This document shows, piece after piece, positions 22,524-33,146 of a stretch of 64,000 nucleotides of DNA. The notes beneath the pieces were generated by a model. It was not told the origin of the DNA. It saw nothing but the letters and a program-made list of their open reading frames with translations, and did no database searches. The stretch is from Mytilinidion resinicola (lineage: Eukaryota > Ascomycota > Dothideomycetes > Mytilinidiales > Mytilinidiaceae). The stretch covers positions 950,154 through 1,014,153 of the forward strand of contig NW_022985450.1 in NCBI RefSeq assembly GCF_010093595.1. The letters are read 5' to 3'. Positions within the stretch are counted from its first letter, which is position 1; each line of letters begins with the position of its first letter. A program made the translations under genes and the position numbers.

Positions 22524-23559
22524 CTAGACATTCTCCCCAGTCGTAGCGCCAACAGCGGTGACACCATTGCCCGCAGCACCTTGCGTCGCTCCACGCTTCT
22601 CACGTTGAATTCCACCGTGGACCATCGGATCTTCGTCGTAATCGCGGATCCTCAAGCCCAGACGGCTAGGATCAATATTGCGGTGACCGAAGAGCAAGAG
22701 TGTGCCGAAGATCGGCTTCGCCAAAAAGTCCAAGACACTGTAGAAGATTGCCTCCGAGTCGGGCGGGATGACGTTTCCGCCCTCGCAGACACCCCATGCA
22801 ATTGGGTACATGATCCAGAGGACGGTGGTTAGGGAGCCGCACATCAGGAAGACGCGCCCAATGTCGGGTCCTAGGGCTGACGCGTGCTTGCGCGCTTCCC
22901 AACCGAGGACGTAGACGATGTAGACGAGCGCGGCGCAGCCTACCATATATTAGTATGGAGAGAATCTATTTTCTAGAGGGGTTAACAGCTTGCTTACCCA
23001 TTGCGAAGTATCCCCACTTATAGTCCGATCGCACCAAAGCGCCAACAAGTCCAGTAACAATCATGACCTCGTCAACCAAGATGACCCAAAGCACACTCGG
23101 CCAAGGCATGCCTGCAGTCAAGAGCAGATCCATCAACAGCAGCGGGGTGGTGATGAACCAATCGATGTACCGGACGTAGAAAATCTCACGGTAGTTTCCG
23201 CGTACGACGGACTCGCTACGGTGATATTCCACCTCGATCGGGGTCCAGCCCAGATTGCTGCCCATGGAAAAGTACGCGATGGTTGCGACCATGGTGACGC
23301 CGGAAGTGATGTAGTGGAAAATACGGTGCTGGCGCGGCTTGGTGAGGGCGAGGCTCATGAACACAATGGTTGCCGTACCCATAGCAGCGCAGATGGCGAA
23401 GTAGAGGTCGGAGCCATGAGTTGTGATGGCGATATCTGCAGTTCCACCATTTACGGTATTACCTAAGCTGAGGTTAGTTGAGATGGTTATCGAGAGAGAG
23501 GCGAGCTTACCATTGGTGCTGATGGCACCGTTGCCTGCTCTTCGATCGAGGGCTGACAT
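22524..23559 (-). CDS. carO: Microbial (type I) rhodopsin, proton-pump type, CarO-like
   Basis: Three exons (23559-23511, 23462-22998, 22939-22524) encode 309 residues with seven membrane helices. Helix C reads RYIDWFITTPLLLMDLLL. Arg114, Asp117, Thr121 and Asp128 align with bacteriorhodopsin Arg82, Asp85, Thr89 and Asp96. The retinal-binding Lys is Lys246 in VLDFLAK, with Asp242 as the second counterion. Helix F WIMYPIAW keeps the retinal pocket aromatics. Glu224 and Glu234 sit at the spacing of the bacteriorhodopsin proton-release pair (Glu194/Glu204). The full set implies light-driven outward proton transport. The gene follows phytoene desaturase on the same strand in the carotenoid cluster. 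Chromophore supply would come from the neighbouring cleavage oxygenase. Membrane location (plasma membrane or vacuole) cannot be told from sequence. Confidence 0.95.
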
Positions 23560-24934
23560 GTTTGCCCAAGCACTAGCGAGCTTACCCTCTTACTCTATTT
23601 TGACGTGTTCAATTCGGTTGTGAGAAATTACTTCTCTTCCATGGATCAAGAGATAGAAAGAGGTCTTAATTGGGCTGCCACTACACCTATATCAAGACCG
23701 CATCAAATTCAAATCCCCTACAAGTTGTATGACGACAGGAAACCCTCATCACGCGGCCATCACACTTAGATGCCATCATGATTCATGTTCTACGGCAGTC
23801 ACAATGCCCATCACATTCACAACACCTCTGTAGATGTCGGATCTCTACGGATCGCTCCTACCTTTGTATCGTATCGCGCTAGGAGTAGACCGTACCTATC
23901 ACCACTTCAAATGCATGACAAACAGCAACGAGCGATTCTTTTCCTTGCTCAATCACGCTCATGGACTTTGATATTCTCGCCTTACATCATGGCCCGCGGA
24001 GACGACCATTTTGCTAGCGGCGCGCTTCATTGGCTCAAGAGCGGCATCCCTCGTTTCTAGCCGAAAAGTCTATGACGACAACATCACTGCTTTGTTTCAA
24101 ATGCGATGCCCACGAAGAGTAAATCCACTAGATTTAGACTCCGAAGCGGCCGTTGAGCCCACTGATGATGCTGGTCGATCATACAAGCTTTTGAACTATG
24201 GACGCGTGAGCCTGTTTAGATGACTGGTGACAGGGGCGGTAGCATCGTGATATCACTGATAATCTCAAATACACAGCACTCACACATCCATACTACCGGT
24301 TAAGGTCTTTCCTCGGAATATGTGGTTGAATCGCCAAGCTCATGTCCAGGTCAAGGCAGATTCGAAGCCTTAGGATAGGTAACGAATTTAAGTTCACCAT
24401 TACATCGTCGAATCCCGACGTCTCGTCAAGAAGCTGTGGTTCTAGTTTCGAAGCAAGGAAAAGCTTGTTTGTATGCTATGACTACTATCCGGAACTATCC
24501 GGAATGCTTCATGCTTTGACTAGCGGTCTGGAAGAGTCGCTCTCGCTCGGACGTGGGTGGGTTTGCGTCTCCGCTCTTTCGACCTTCAATCCTTTGGCCA
24601 CCGCTCGCTCTTCTGGCCATGGATCTTGATATCATGCGATCGGCATCGCAGCATTGGCGGGGTATGAATTGCCGTGCAAGCTTACTGCTTCGGAAATCTG
24701 TCGTATCTAATATTTTTGTGGATGTACTCGGGCCTCAATTCCACATGAAGACGTCGAGATACACGTGAAAATGGTGGTTGCTGGGCTGGATGCCGAGTCA
24801 CCTATTTAGGAGCTCAAGATTAGATATAGTGATTGAAATTCTTGACATGTGGATATAGTGTTTAGCGCAGTTCAATCACATTGAGAAATGAAATATCTTT
24901 GTCCTAATACCAGCACCGTTCACCCATCCTTAGC
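23560..24934. promoter_or_regulatory. 1.37 kb rhodopsin upstream region
   Basis: This is the largest gap inside the carotenoid cluster, upstream of the rhodopsin and downstream of phytoene desaturase. Open stretches (for example 24342-24629 on the plus strand) have no recognisable domain. It presumably contains the light-responsive rhodopsin promoter, but I cannot assign individual sites. Confidence 0.35.
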
Positions 24935-26795
24935 TCAGCTCACACCTCCTTCCCCATCAATCGTTCCCCCCATACCCAGATAACCACCAATAGCCCACTC
25001 ATTTCCCCCAAACAGCCCCGCCAGGAGCCCTACGGCAAAAGCAAACACCATAAACTGCCACCCACTCACCAGCGGCCCTGACTTCACCTTATCAATCTCC
25101 CTCCCCGTCTCCTTGGTCTCAAACTCGCCCGCCTTCCACGGCACCACCATCCCTTGATCCTCCATCACCTGCTCAGCCACAATCTTACTACCCGCCAGCA
25201 CAATTGGCACGCCGGTCCCGGGATGCGTGCTCGCGCCCACAAAATACAACCCCTTGATCTTCCGATGCTTCGTCCTAGGTCTAAAACTCAGCACATTGAA
25301 AAACGAGTGCGAGAGCCCTAGAATCGCGCCCTTATCGAGGTTGAAAGTCGACAACCAGGTCGTCGGCGTGTTCACACTCTCGTGGATAATGAGGGGCGCG
25401 AGATCCACGCCTGTGCGCGCGTGGATGGTGCTAATAACTGCTTCGCGGGCGGTGGCGAGCATGGTGGGCCAGGCTTGCGTGTTGCTGTCGGACGACGAGC
25501 TGCCTTTGTGCTCGTTGGAGGTGGAGGAGATGAGATGGCCGACGGGGACGAGCACGACGACGGCGTCGCGGCCGGCGGGGGCGGCCGTGGGGTCGATGCG
25601 GGAGGGGACGTTGACGTAGAAAGAAGGGTGCGTGGGGATGAGATGCTCTTTGAAGATGGAGTCGAAGCTGGTGCGGTAGGCGTCGGCGAGGAAGATATTG
25701 TGAGCGGTAAGTGCTGGGACAAGGGTGGAGAGAGACCAGTAGAAGGAAATGCTGCTACATGAGGCTTTGCGGGTGGAGAGAGAGGTAGATTCGGAGGTTG
25801 GGGGAAGGAGGTTGTTATAGGCGTAGACGAGGTCAGCGTTGCAAACTACGATGTCGGCTGTAAGGGTTGAGCCATCGGGAAGAACGACGCCGGTGGCAGT
25901 GCGGCTGTCAGAAGAAAGTAGAATGCGTGATATGGGGGTCGAAAGGAGGTATTCGACCCCTAATCTTCTGCCGATATTTACGAGGCCCTCTATGACCTAT
26001 GCTCTGTTAGTGGCTTGGGAGTGCAGGATCGCAAAGGAGATAGTACCTTGTAAAATCCGCCGACAGGATACCATATACCTTCTGCGAGCTCAGTGTACTG
26101 TAGAAGACTATAAGTCCCTGGGGCATCAAAGGGACTCATTCCCATATACATGCTTCCGAACGTGAAGACTCTTCTAAGCCTCTCCGTCCAGAAGTATTTC
26201 GATGCTCGGGAGTAAATACTCTCGAACGGGTGCAATGCTAGCAAATGTCTGAGGAAGCTCGGCCTCGCCATAGAAAGCAGGCTCGTGAAGTTCCTCCTTA
26301 ACACATGGGTGACACTGAGCTCATAATGTCGATGCGATTCCTGGAGAAAGCCTAGGTAGCGATCGAATCCATCTTTACCTCCCCACTTCTCGATCTCGGT
26401 CTTCATACGGGAAATGTCGGTGCTCAGCTCGAAGGACTCGCCATCGCCGAACCAAATGTTGTAGTTCGGTTCACATTTCAGGAGCTTAATGCCTTCGGCG
26501 TCTAGACTCGTGTCCAGGTCGCGAAAAGCCTCTTCGAAAAGATGAGGAAGAAGTAGAAGGGAAGGACCTTGATCGAATCGCTGAAATGAAGAATGAGATG
26601 CTTGGAATGTAAAGGAGCAGTAATGAAACTCACATATCCTTCATGATGAATCAACGAGCACCGTCCGCCTGTGAAGTCGTTCTTCTCTACGACCGTCACT
26701 TTGAACCCAGCCTTTGCAAGGCGTGCAGCTGTTGCGACTCCTCCGACACCAGCTCCAACGACAATCGCTGTCTTCGGCCCCTTCTTGGTGGCCAT
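24935..26795 (-). CDS. carB: Phytoene desaturase (CarB/AL-1 type)
   Basis: Three exons (26795-26634, 26580-26047, 25996-24935; introns of 53 and 50 nt) encode about 585 residues. The enzyme introduces successive double bases of desaturation into phytoene on the way to lycopene or dehydrolycopene, using FAD at a membrane. The N-terminus has the dinucleotide-binding fold IVVGAGVGGVATAARLAKAGFKVTVVEKN, followed by GGRCSLI and, after splicing, GYRFDQGPSLLLLP, both hallmarks of CrtI-type desaturases. SPFDAPGTYSLLQYTELAEGIWYPVGGFYK and the C-terminal GLYFVGASTHPGTGVPIVLAGSKI are also typical. A hydrophobic tail (GWQFMVFAFAVGLLAGL) fits membrane anchoring as in other fungal CarB enzymes. It lies between rhodopsin and the phytoene synthase/lycopene cyclase gene, all on the minus strand. 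Confidence 0.96.
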
Positions 26796-27041
26796 AGTCT
26801 ACTTGATTGATGAGCGAGCACATTTTGTTGTTGTGTTGTTGCAAAGTCATGACGTGGGAGGTCCACCAAAGTCGAGGCTGACTCGGCTCGACTTGCACAA
26901 TTAGTGCTTAGAGACTGTTTAATTTTGGATTCAGATAGGGTCTCACGGGTTTGTATCAATCTTTATGCAGTGCCATGAGCTTCTTGTTAAGGGTGATCAT
27001 TTAAGGCACTTCGAGTTCATTACGATATCACTAGGAAGGTA

Positions 27042-29047
27042 TCAACCCCTCAACGCCCGCCATGCAACTTTCATCCTCCTCAGCTTCGGCACAGTAGCTT
27101 TCCCAGCCTTGACTGTGTAGTGCTCCTCTCTTAGAACGCGGCCAATCTCCATATAGCTCTCCACGGCCACTCTCATTGGCCCCTGTGCTTCTTGGGGCAA
27201 CTCCTCGATAGCTCCTCGGGCTTCCTCATAGATGCTAAACGCTTTATCCAATAGCCGAGAACGAAGGCACTTAACCCGAGGACCGTCGGGGTCCAGAAGA
27301 ATGTTCCAAGCGGTTAAGCCTTCCTCCTTAAGCCAAGCTTGGGGGAGGTAGACCCGATTCATTTTGGCGTCAACGGCAATGTCTCGCGCAATATTTACGT
27401 ATTGCAAAGCAACACCCATACGAGCTCCCGCGCTGAGAACATGGCCTCGCTCAACTTCGCTAAATTCGGTTTGGAAATGATAGAAGACCAACTGCAAACA
27501 CAACATTGCGACCGTTCCAGCAACGCGTTGGGCGTACGTCTCAAGGTCCTGTTCTGTCATGATTGGCCAACGGATATCCCGTTCAGACGAGGGGGGATCT
27601 GCAAATTCCAAATCTTTCTGAAAGCCAAGGAGCATATGCGCGAAATGTTCCTGGGATAAGCGATGAAGTGGTAATTGTGAAAGCGCTTGATGACCGTCAG
27701 GCGCATTGGCCATTAGCTCGCAAAAGTGTTTATGGAGGGAGCCGATTACAGCCGTTGGGTCACGATGACGGTATTCTTCCTTGAGGAGGCGGTCGAGGTC
27801 GCGAATGGAAGTTTGTGCTTGCTCTAGTGTTGTCGCATTGTCGACCATGTCATCAGCAACTCGGCACCAGGAGTATCTATCTATCTATGTAAGTCATAAG
27901 TCCACAGCAAGGTCGTCAGGCTGGCTTACAGGAACAGCAGATCTACGCGCAACTTACCGCTGAACGTAGAGCTAGCCAAATAGAAGCTCCGGCTCTTCTG
28001 CTTCAGCCTATTCGCCGCGTCTTGTAAACAAAATATTCGCTTCTCGTCATAATTAGATGCTGGGAGGAGCAGTGCTTCGACTAGGAGTATTGGAGACGGT
28101 AGGGGTGGTGTGTTCCCAAATAGATTTGGGAAGCTTTCCAGAATAGCGACCGCATTATCAAAGGCTAGAAGACCAAATACGACCAAAGTGTTGGTGGTCA
28201 GGAAGAAGACGGCTTCTCTTGATAATGTTAGTGGCCTAGGTTATCCCGGTAGGAAAACCAACGTACTCAATTTCAAGGCCGTCCCACAAGTGAATTCCTA
28301 ATTTTGTGCCAGATTCAATAACCCACGTGCCACGTTGTAAGGCTAGAGTATCCACGTGCCAGAGATACAACGTTGGTATCAGGATCGGGAGGGCGGTATT
28401 AATCGTTGGCAGGCCAAGGATGAATTGGTATGCTAGACTCCAGAGAAGCAGCAAGAACGGCGCTGCCCAGAGCACTATCAATCCCATGTACGATGCTCTT
28501 CCATTGTCTCTGATCATGCCAATGCCCGCAATGATCGCGCCCACAAAAAACAACTGTCCCGCGATCCTATATAGCCGCCATGACGTATTATTGAAGTCCT
28601 GTCGATGCTTTTGTTTCCGCTCTGCTCGCAAATATGCAGGTTGGAATGTAGCCTTGCTGAGTAGGAGGTAGAGAATCGAGGTTGTGTAGGTTTGGATGAC
28701 GAAGAAGAAGAGCTCTTCTGCGGGAATGTCAAATAGCGTAGGCCCAATTATCACGTTCGACGGATATGTCCATATTCGATTGCGGATCAGGTACGAGTCC
28801 CACGGAATGGTAGCAAGGACAGCGATCTGTCCTAGTCAGCGTTTGCTTTAGTATTCAGACAGAGGGACTCACTGTAACTAGGAATCCAACCTTGTAGAGG
28901 TCGAGCTTGGAGAGCAGTGGTTGGTAGAATACCGTGAGGAGTACTGCCGGTGGTATGGTGTACAACACGTGTCTAACGCGATGTAAGCAGAGTCTCGAGA
29001 GACGAAATATGCGTAACAGCGTACACCATGGCATATTCGATCCCCAT
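27042..29047 (-). CDS. carRA: Bifunctional lycopene cyclase/phytoene synthase (CarRA/AL-2 type)
   Basis: Five exons (29047-29025, 28972-28873, 28826-28267, 28217-27930, 27876-27042) give about 601 residues. The N-terminal half is the multi-helix lycopene cyclase domain: YAMVHVLYTIPPAVLL, IPWDSYLIRNRIWTYP, FDIPAEELFFFVIQT and, across an intron, GLEIEEAVFFL. The C-terminal half is phytoene synthase. It has [37 protein letters not shown] with the first DxxxD motif (DDMVD), and NIARDIAVDAKMNRVYLPQ with the second (DIAVD). The fusion is specific to fungi. The protein condenses two geranylgeranyl diphosphates to phytoene and later cyclises lycopene. The last acceptor sits at the end of an ATAG repeat. 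Divergent from the cleavage oxygenase over 549 bp. Confidence 0.96.
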
Positions 29048-29596
29048 TGCAACCCGAGGCCGTAGTCAGGCCATAGAATGGGCCAAGAACCAGGCTATAT
29101 AGGCGGGTACGCGCTCAACGGTCGAAGAGCGGCCGAAACGAATTGGAGGACACGAGTACAACAAATGTCACGATAGGTAGCGTCATGGTGTCGGAGTGAC
29201 AGCTGCAGCTCATGTCGGCATTCTGTTCGTGAGTGGCGGGGAAATGGTAGCGGCTTCGAAGCTTGGTTGAGAGAGGCGCGTCCCGAACCATCTCCGCCGG
29301 GTTCCTGACCAAAGTGACGGTTGGTGAAGTCATCGATCTTGGACCATGGCATTGCGGCATTGTTCATGCCCCCATGCCTCTCCGAGGTCTAGAATGGCGC
29401 TTTTGGCACAGACTGGGCTTCGCCATGCCGGAGTCGTCGGCTGACTTCCATGGAGCTTTTCCATGCCGTCATGGAGCTTCTCAGAGACACCGCTTGGGAT
29501 GTGGGTAGAAAGTATTCTTCAGAGTGTTTCTGTACACAACTTTCTTCATACTATTCAATGGCATTGAGAATGCGCCTGTGTCGCTGAGCACTCGGT
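29048..29596. promoter_or_regulatory. Shared promoter of carRA and the carotenoid cleavage oxygenase
   Basis: 549 bp between divergent start codons of two consecutive steps in one pathway, an arrangement that suits co-regulation. It holds repeated CATGCCG and CATGGAGCTT words near 29423-29479 and a CATCGATC word at about 29332. GATC/CGAT words occur in White-Collar-type light elements, but short words alone are weak evidence. Confidence 0.4.
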
Positions 29597-31729
29597 ATGT
29601 CCTTATATGAGCTTAGAGGAAGTAGACAAAAGCATCCGTAAGTATCTCTTTCTGGTAAAATCCGGGTACTTACCATCGGCAGATATCTCTCTGGAAACTT
29701 TGCCCCCCTTCACGAGACCTGCTCCGAGACACCATGCAGCTATGTAGGGAGCATACCAGAGGCGCTGTTCGGCGGGGAGTACATCAGAAATGGTGGAAAC
29801 CCAGTCTCCAACAATGACCTGGGCCGAGACGCGCATTGGTTCGATGGCGATGGAATGCTCGCAGGAGTCATCTTCAAGAAGAATGAAAAAGAAGGATATA
29901 TCACGCCTCACTTTGTCAATCAATACATCTTGACGGACGTCTACCTTTCCACCGTGGCCCATCCAAGTCTAAAGACACCAATTCTCCCCAGCATCACCAC
30001 GCTGGTCAACCCTATCTCCACCCTTGTATATATAATCTTTCGAATCTTTCGGGCCCTTTTCCTCGTATTCATATCACATCTCCTAGGATCTCAAGTTGCC
30101 ATTAAGAGGATAAGCGTCGCCAACACCAGCATAATATACCACGACGGACGCGCATTGGCAACCTGCGAAAGTGGGCCGCCTATACGAATTCAGCTTCCTG
30201 GTTTGGAGACCGTCGGCTGGTACGATGGTCGACTTGCGCAGGGAGAACCTAAAATCGCGAACGACGCAGGAACTGGAGACAATCCAGCACCTTTCGGGGG
30301 CTCGGGGGTACTCAGCTTCCTGAGGGAGTTCACGACGGGGCATCCCAAAGTTGACCCTGATACCGGGGAGATGATTCTTTTCCACTGTACTTTCATTCCA
30401 CCATATGTACATTATTCCATCATTCCCTCTACCCGTAAACCTAGCCACGACATGTCTCCACCACGTAGACTCCTTAACTCTCCGATTCCCGGCATGTCTG
30501 GAGCGAAGATGATGCACGATTTTGGAGTATCCAAGACGCATACGATCATAATGGACCTTCCGCTCTCCCTCAATCCCTTCAACTTACTAAAAAACCAACC
30601 CGTCGTATCTTACGACCCTTCGAAGCCAGCTCGCTTCGGCATATTTCCAAGACAAGACACTTCCCAGGCTCGCTGGTTCGAGACTACAGCTTGCTGTATC
30701 TTCCACACTGCCAATGCATGGGACACACTCGATGCACAGGGTGACGTCACCGCAGTAAATCTCCTCGCATGCCGTCTCACATCTGCGTCTCTCGTCTTCA
30801 GCGCCGGGAACATCGCGGCACCTCAGGCCATGGACTCCACCTACAAAGACGAGCGCAAACCAATCTCCTTCTTCGCAACATACGACTATGACGAGGTGCT
30901 CACCGACCTACCTGTCTCTAATAGAACGGACTTAGACCTCGAGTCTGAACGGAAGCCACTCCTCCCCAAAACTTCATCGAACTGCCGTGCGACTCTTAAT
31001 CCCGACGACGAAGAACAATGCCGCCTTTACTATTACACATTCTCCCTCACTACCCCGACCCCAACGATCACGAGACAATACGCCCTCTCTGCTATACCTT
31101 TCGAATTCCCGACGCTGAATCCGGCCCGTGAAATGGGAGATGCGCGGTTCATATACGGCTGCAGCACGAGCACTTCATCGTTCGGCGCGGCGCTCGGCCG
31201 AGCTACGAAGATCGACGTTCTAGTGAAGATGGACGTTCATGCTTTGATTCGTGAAGGTGGAAAAAGATCACCGCGAAGCGTCACGGGGTGTGTCGACAAT
31301 CGAACAATCACTGAAATAGCGGAGAGTAGCGATCTAGACGACGCTATCAAATGCTTCAAGATGCCCGAGGGGTGGTATGCACAAGAAGCCCGATTCGTCC
31401 CTCGAAACCTTGGTTCGTTAGATTCCGACGAAGATGACGGATTCCTGCTCTTCTACGCTTTTGACGAGGGGCAGTTGGACGAAGAAGGGGAGTGTGCAGG
31501 CACAGCGGCGTCGGAACTTTGGATCATGGATGCGAGCGACTTCCAGAGTGTTTTGGCCAAGGTGAGGCTGCCGCAGCGGGTTCCGTATGGGTTGCACGGG
31601 AGTTGGTTCTCGGAGGAGATGATAAGGGACCAAAGAGAGGTAGAAGAGGTTAGGAAGGTACCGGATAGCAGTGATGGAGAGGGGTTTTGGAGGACGGTTA
31701 ATCGGATGATGGTAAAGGTGGCTGGGTAA
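29597..31729 (+). CDS. carX: Carotenoid cleavage oxygenase (retinal-forming CarX-type candidate)
   Basis: Two exons (29597-29637, 29683-31729; 45-nt intron) encode about 695 residues. Splicing gives KHPYLSGNFAPLHETC. Next come IPEALFGGEYIRNGGNPV and DAHWFDGDGMLAGV, family hallmarks. The four His ligands of the catalytic iron are present. They are about His234 in FTTGHPKVD, His292 in MMHDFG, His355 in CIFHTANAWD and His652 in GLHGSW. The enzyme family splits carotenoids with O2. Its position in a cluster with carotene synthesis and a rhodopsin points to beta-carotene cleavage to retinal, as for Fusarium CarX, but the substrate is inferred. A related subfamily cleaves apocarotenoids or stilbenes, so this must be kept open. 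A moderately hydrophobic helix (IFRIFRALFLVFIS, residues 132-147) may dock to membranes. Confidence 0.9.
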
Positions 31730-33146
31730 GGTCTTGGAGTTGAGCCCTCTACCTATACCCGACGATGATAGATATTCTCTGTGTGGTCTGTACAAATCAC
31801 AGCTAGTTTTCCGGCACTCCAGCTCGTTATGCCATTGTTGCATTGTAAATCCACTAAGCTTCAAAGTCTTCGCAAATAACGTTAGCGTGCGCCTCGCCTC
31901 TGATCGGCTCGCAGGTGGGGACGTTCCACACCACCACACCACGAAGCCATCGGCGCCGCGGCGGTAGTCCATGACACGCTCTCAACACTGCGTGCAACAA
32001 CCAAACAAGCCGAGCTCCCAGATCTCGATGGACTACGATGATAGTCTGGACTAGCGAGCACCAAGGAGTCAGCGAACAAGAAAACGCCGCTGCCCCACGC
32101 CCTGTTTCCGTCGCACCCCAAATGTTGAGTGCGTTGACGTTGACGTCCCTGACGTCTCAATACCTTGTTTCATGTAGAGTATTCTCTCTCTCTAGAGGGC
32201 TGGTCCATTCATGATCTACCATCGTCGTCCAGGATACCATCGCACCAATTGCACCGTCTTCCTACCTTATTTCAACCTCCGCCTCAGCCTTCGTATCGCA
32301 GAATCATGAGCCTCCCCAGACGCACCAATTGGGTTAGGAGCTAAGGTGGTGGGCGACAACGCACAGCCTGCTTCTCGCTTCGAGATGCGCCTGCTGCAGA
32401 AGCCACACGGTCGCGGCATTCAGTGGTCCCAACCGCATCGGGTCCTGACAGCTGAAACCTTGAAAACTTGTCTTTCTCGGCCAGATGGGAGTGTTCTAGT
32501 CTTCTGGACGCTTCTTCTGTTCTCTGCTTCGCTGTCAATAGCTCACATGGCACAGAAGGACCTGATGAGAAGCGAACGCAAGATGGCATTCATAAGGTCT
32601 TTTATCAATTTGAATTGTAAGATCAAGGGAGTCGAAACTTTTCATCATCACGCAGTCGAACGTCATCCCCAATTTCTATCTTTAAAACTTGCGATGTCCG
32701 ACGCAGAGGCAACCACGGAGGCTCAGGTTGTGGTGGCTGTCCATGGGATTCGATGGGATGCAACGCCACAGGACACCCCGCCTCCACCGAAAGCAGTCAC
32801 CAAAGATGACACGGACCAATTATGTGCAAAAAACTGGTAGTCTGGTGGCCTGTGTCTCTTCAGCCCTACTTGGCTGCCCCTGTGATATCCCACCTGCCAA
32901 CAGTCTCCAGGCCCAGAGCTGTTGCCTCCGTATTAGTCGAGAACGAGCGCTCCAGCTGATTTTATTGGCTGCTATTCCTGTTTAGTGGCTGCATGTTTGT
33001 CTTCAGTAACGAAGTCGTGGAAATGGCCAAGAGATGGGCTGAGATTCGGGCGCCGCCATAAGTCTGATCCTTTCGCACTTGAGGGAAATTGCCCTGGCCG
33101 TCACTTTCTCCTTGTTTAGTCATCTTTCATTCATATTTTGATCAAG
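31730..33146. other. 1.4 kb intergenic region
   Basis: A plus-strand open stretch at 32346-32840 has no recognised domain and could be chance. The rest is non-coding. The promoter of the large surface protein presumably lies just upstream of 33147. Confidence 0.4.

Noticed and set aside
27930..27958. GTAAGT at 27957 as the donor of the last carRA intron
   Set aside because: It leaves no in-phase join to YSWCRVADD that fits the family. The GTAAGC at 27929 keeps [19 protein letters not shown] in frame.
32346..32840. 164-residue plus-strand ORF
   Set aside because: No domain, no conserved motif, and mixed composition typical of chance reading.
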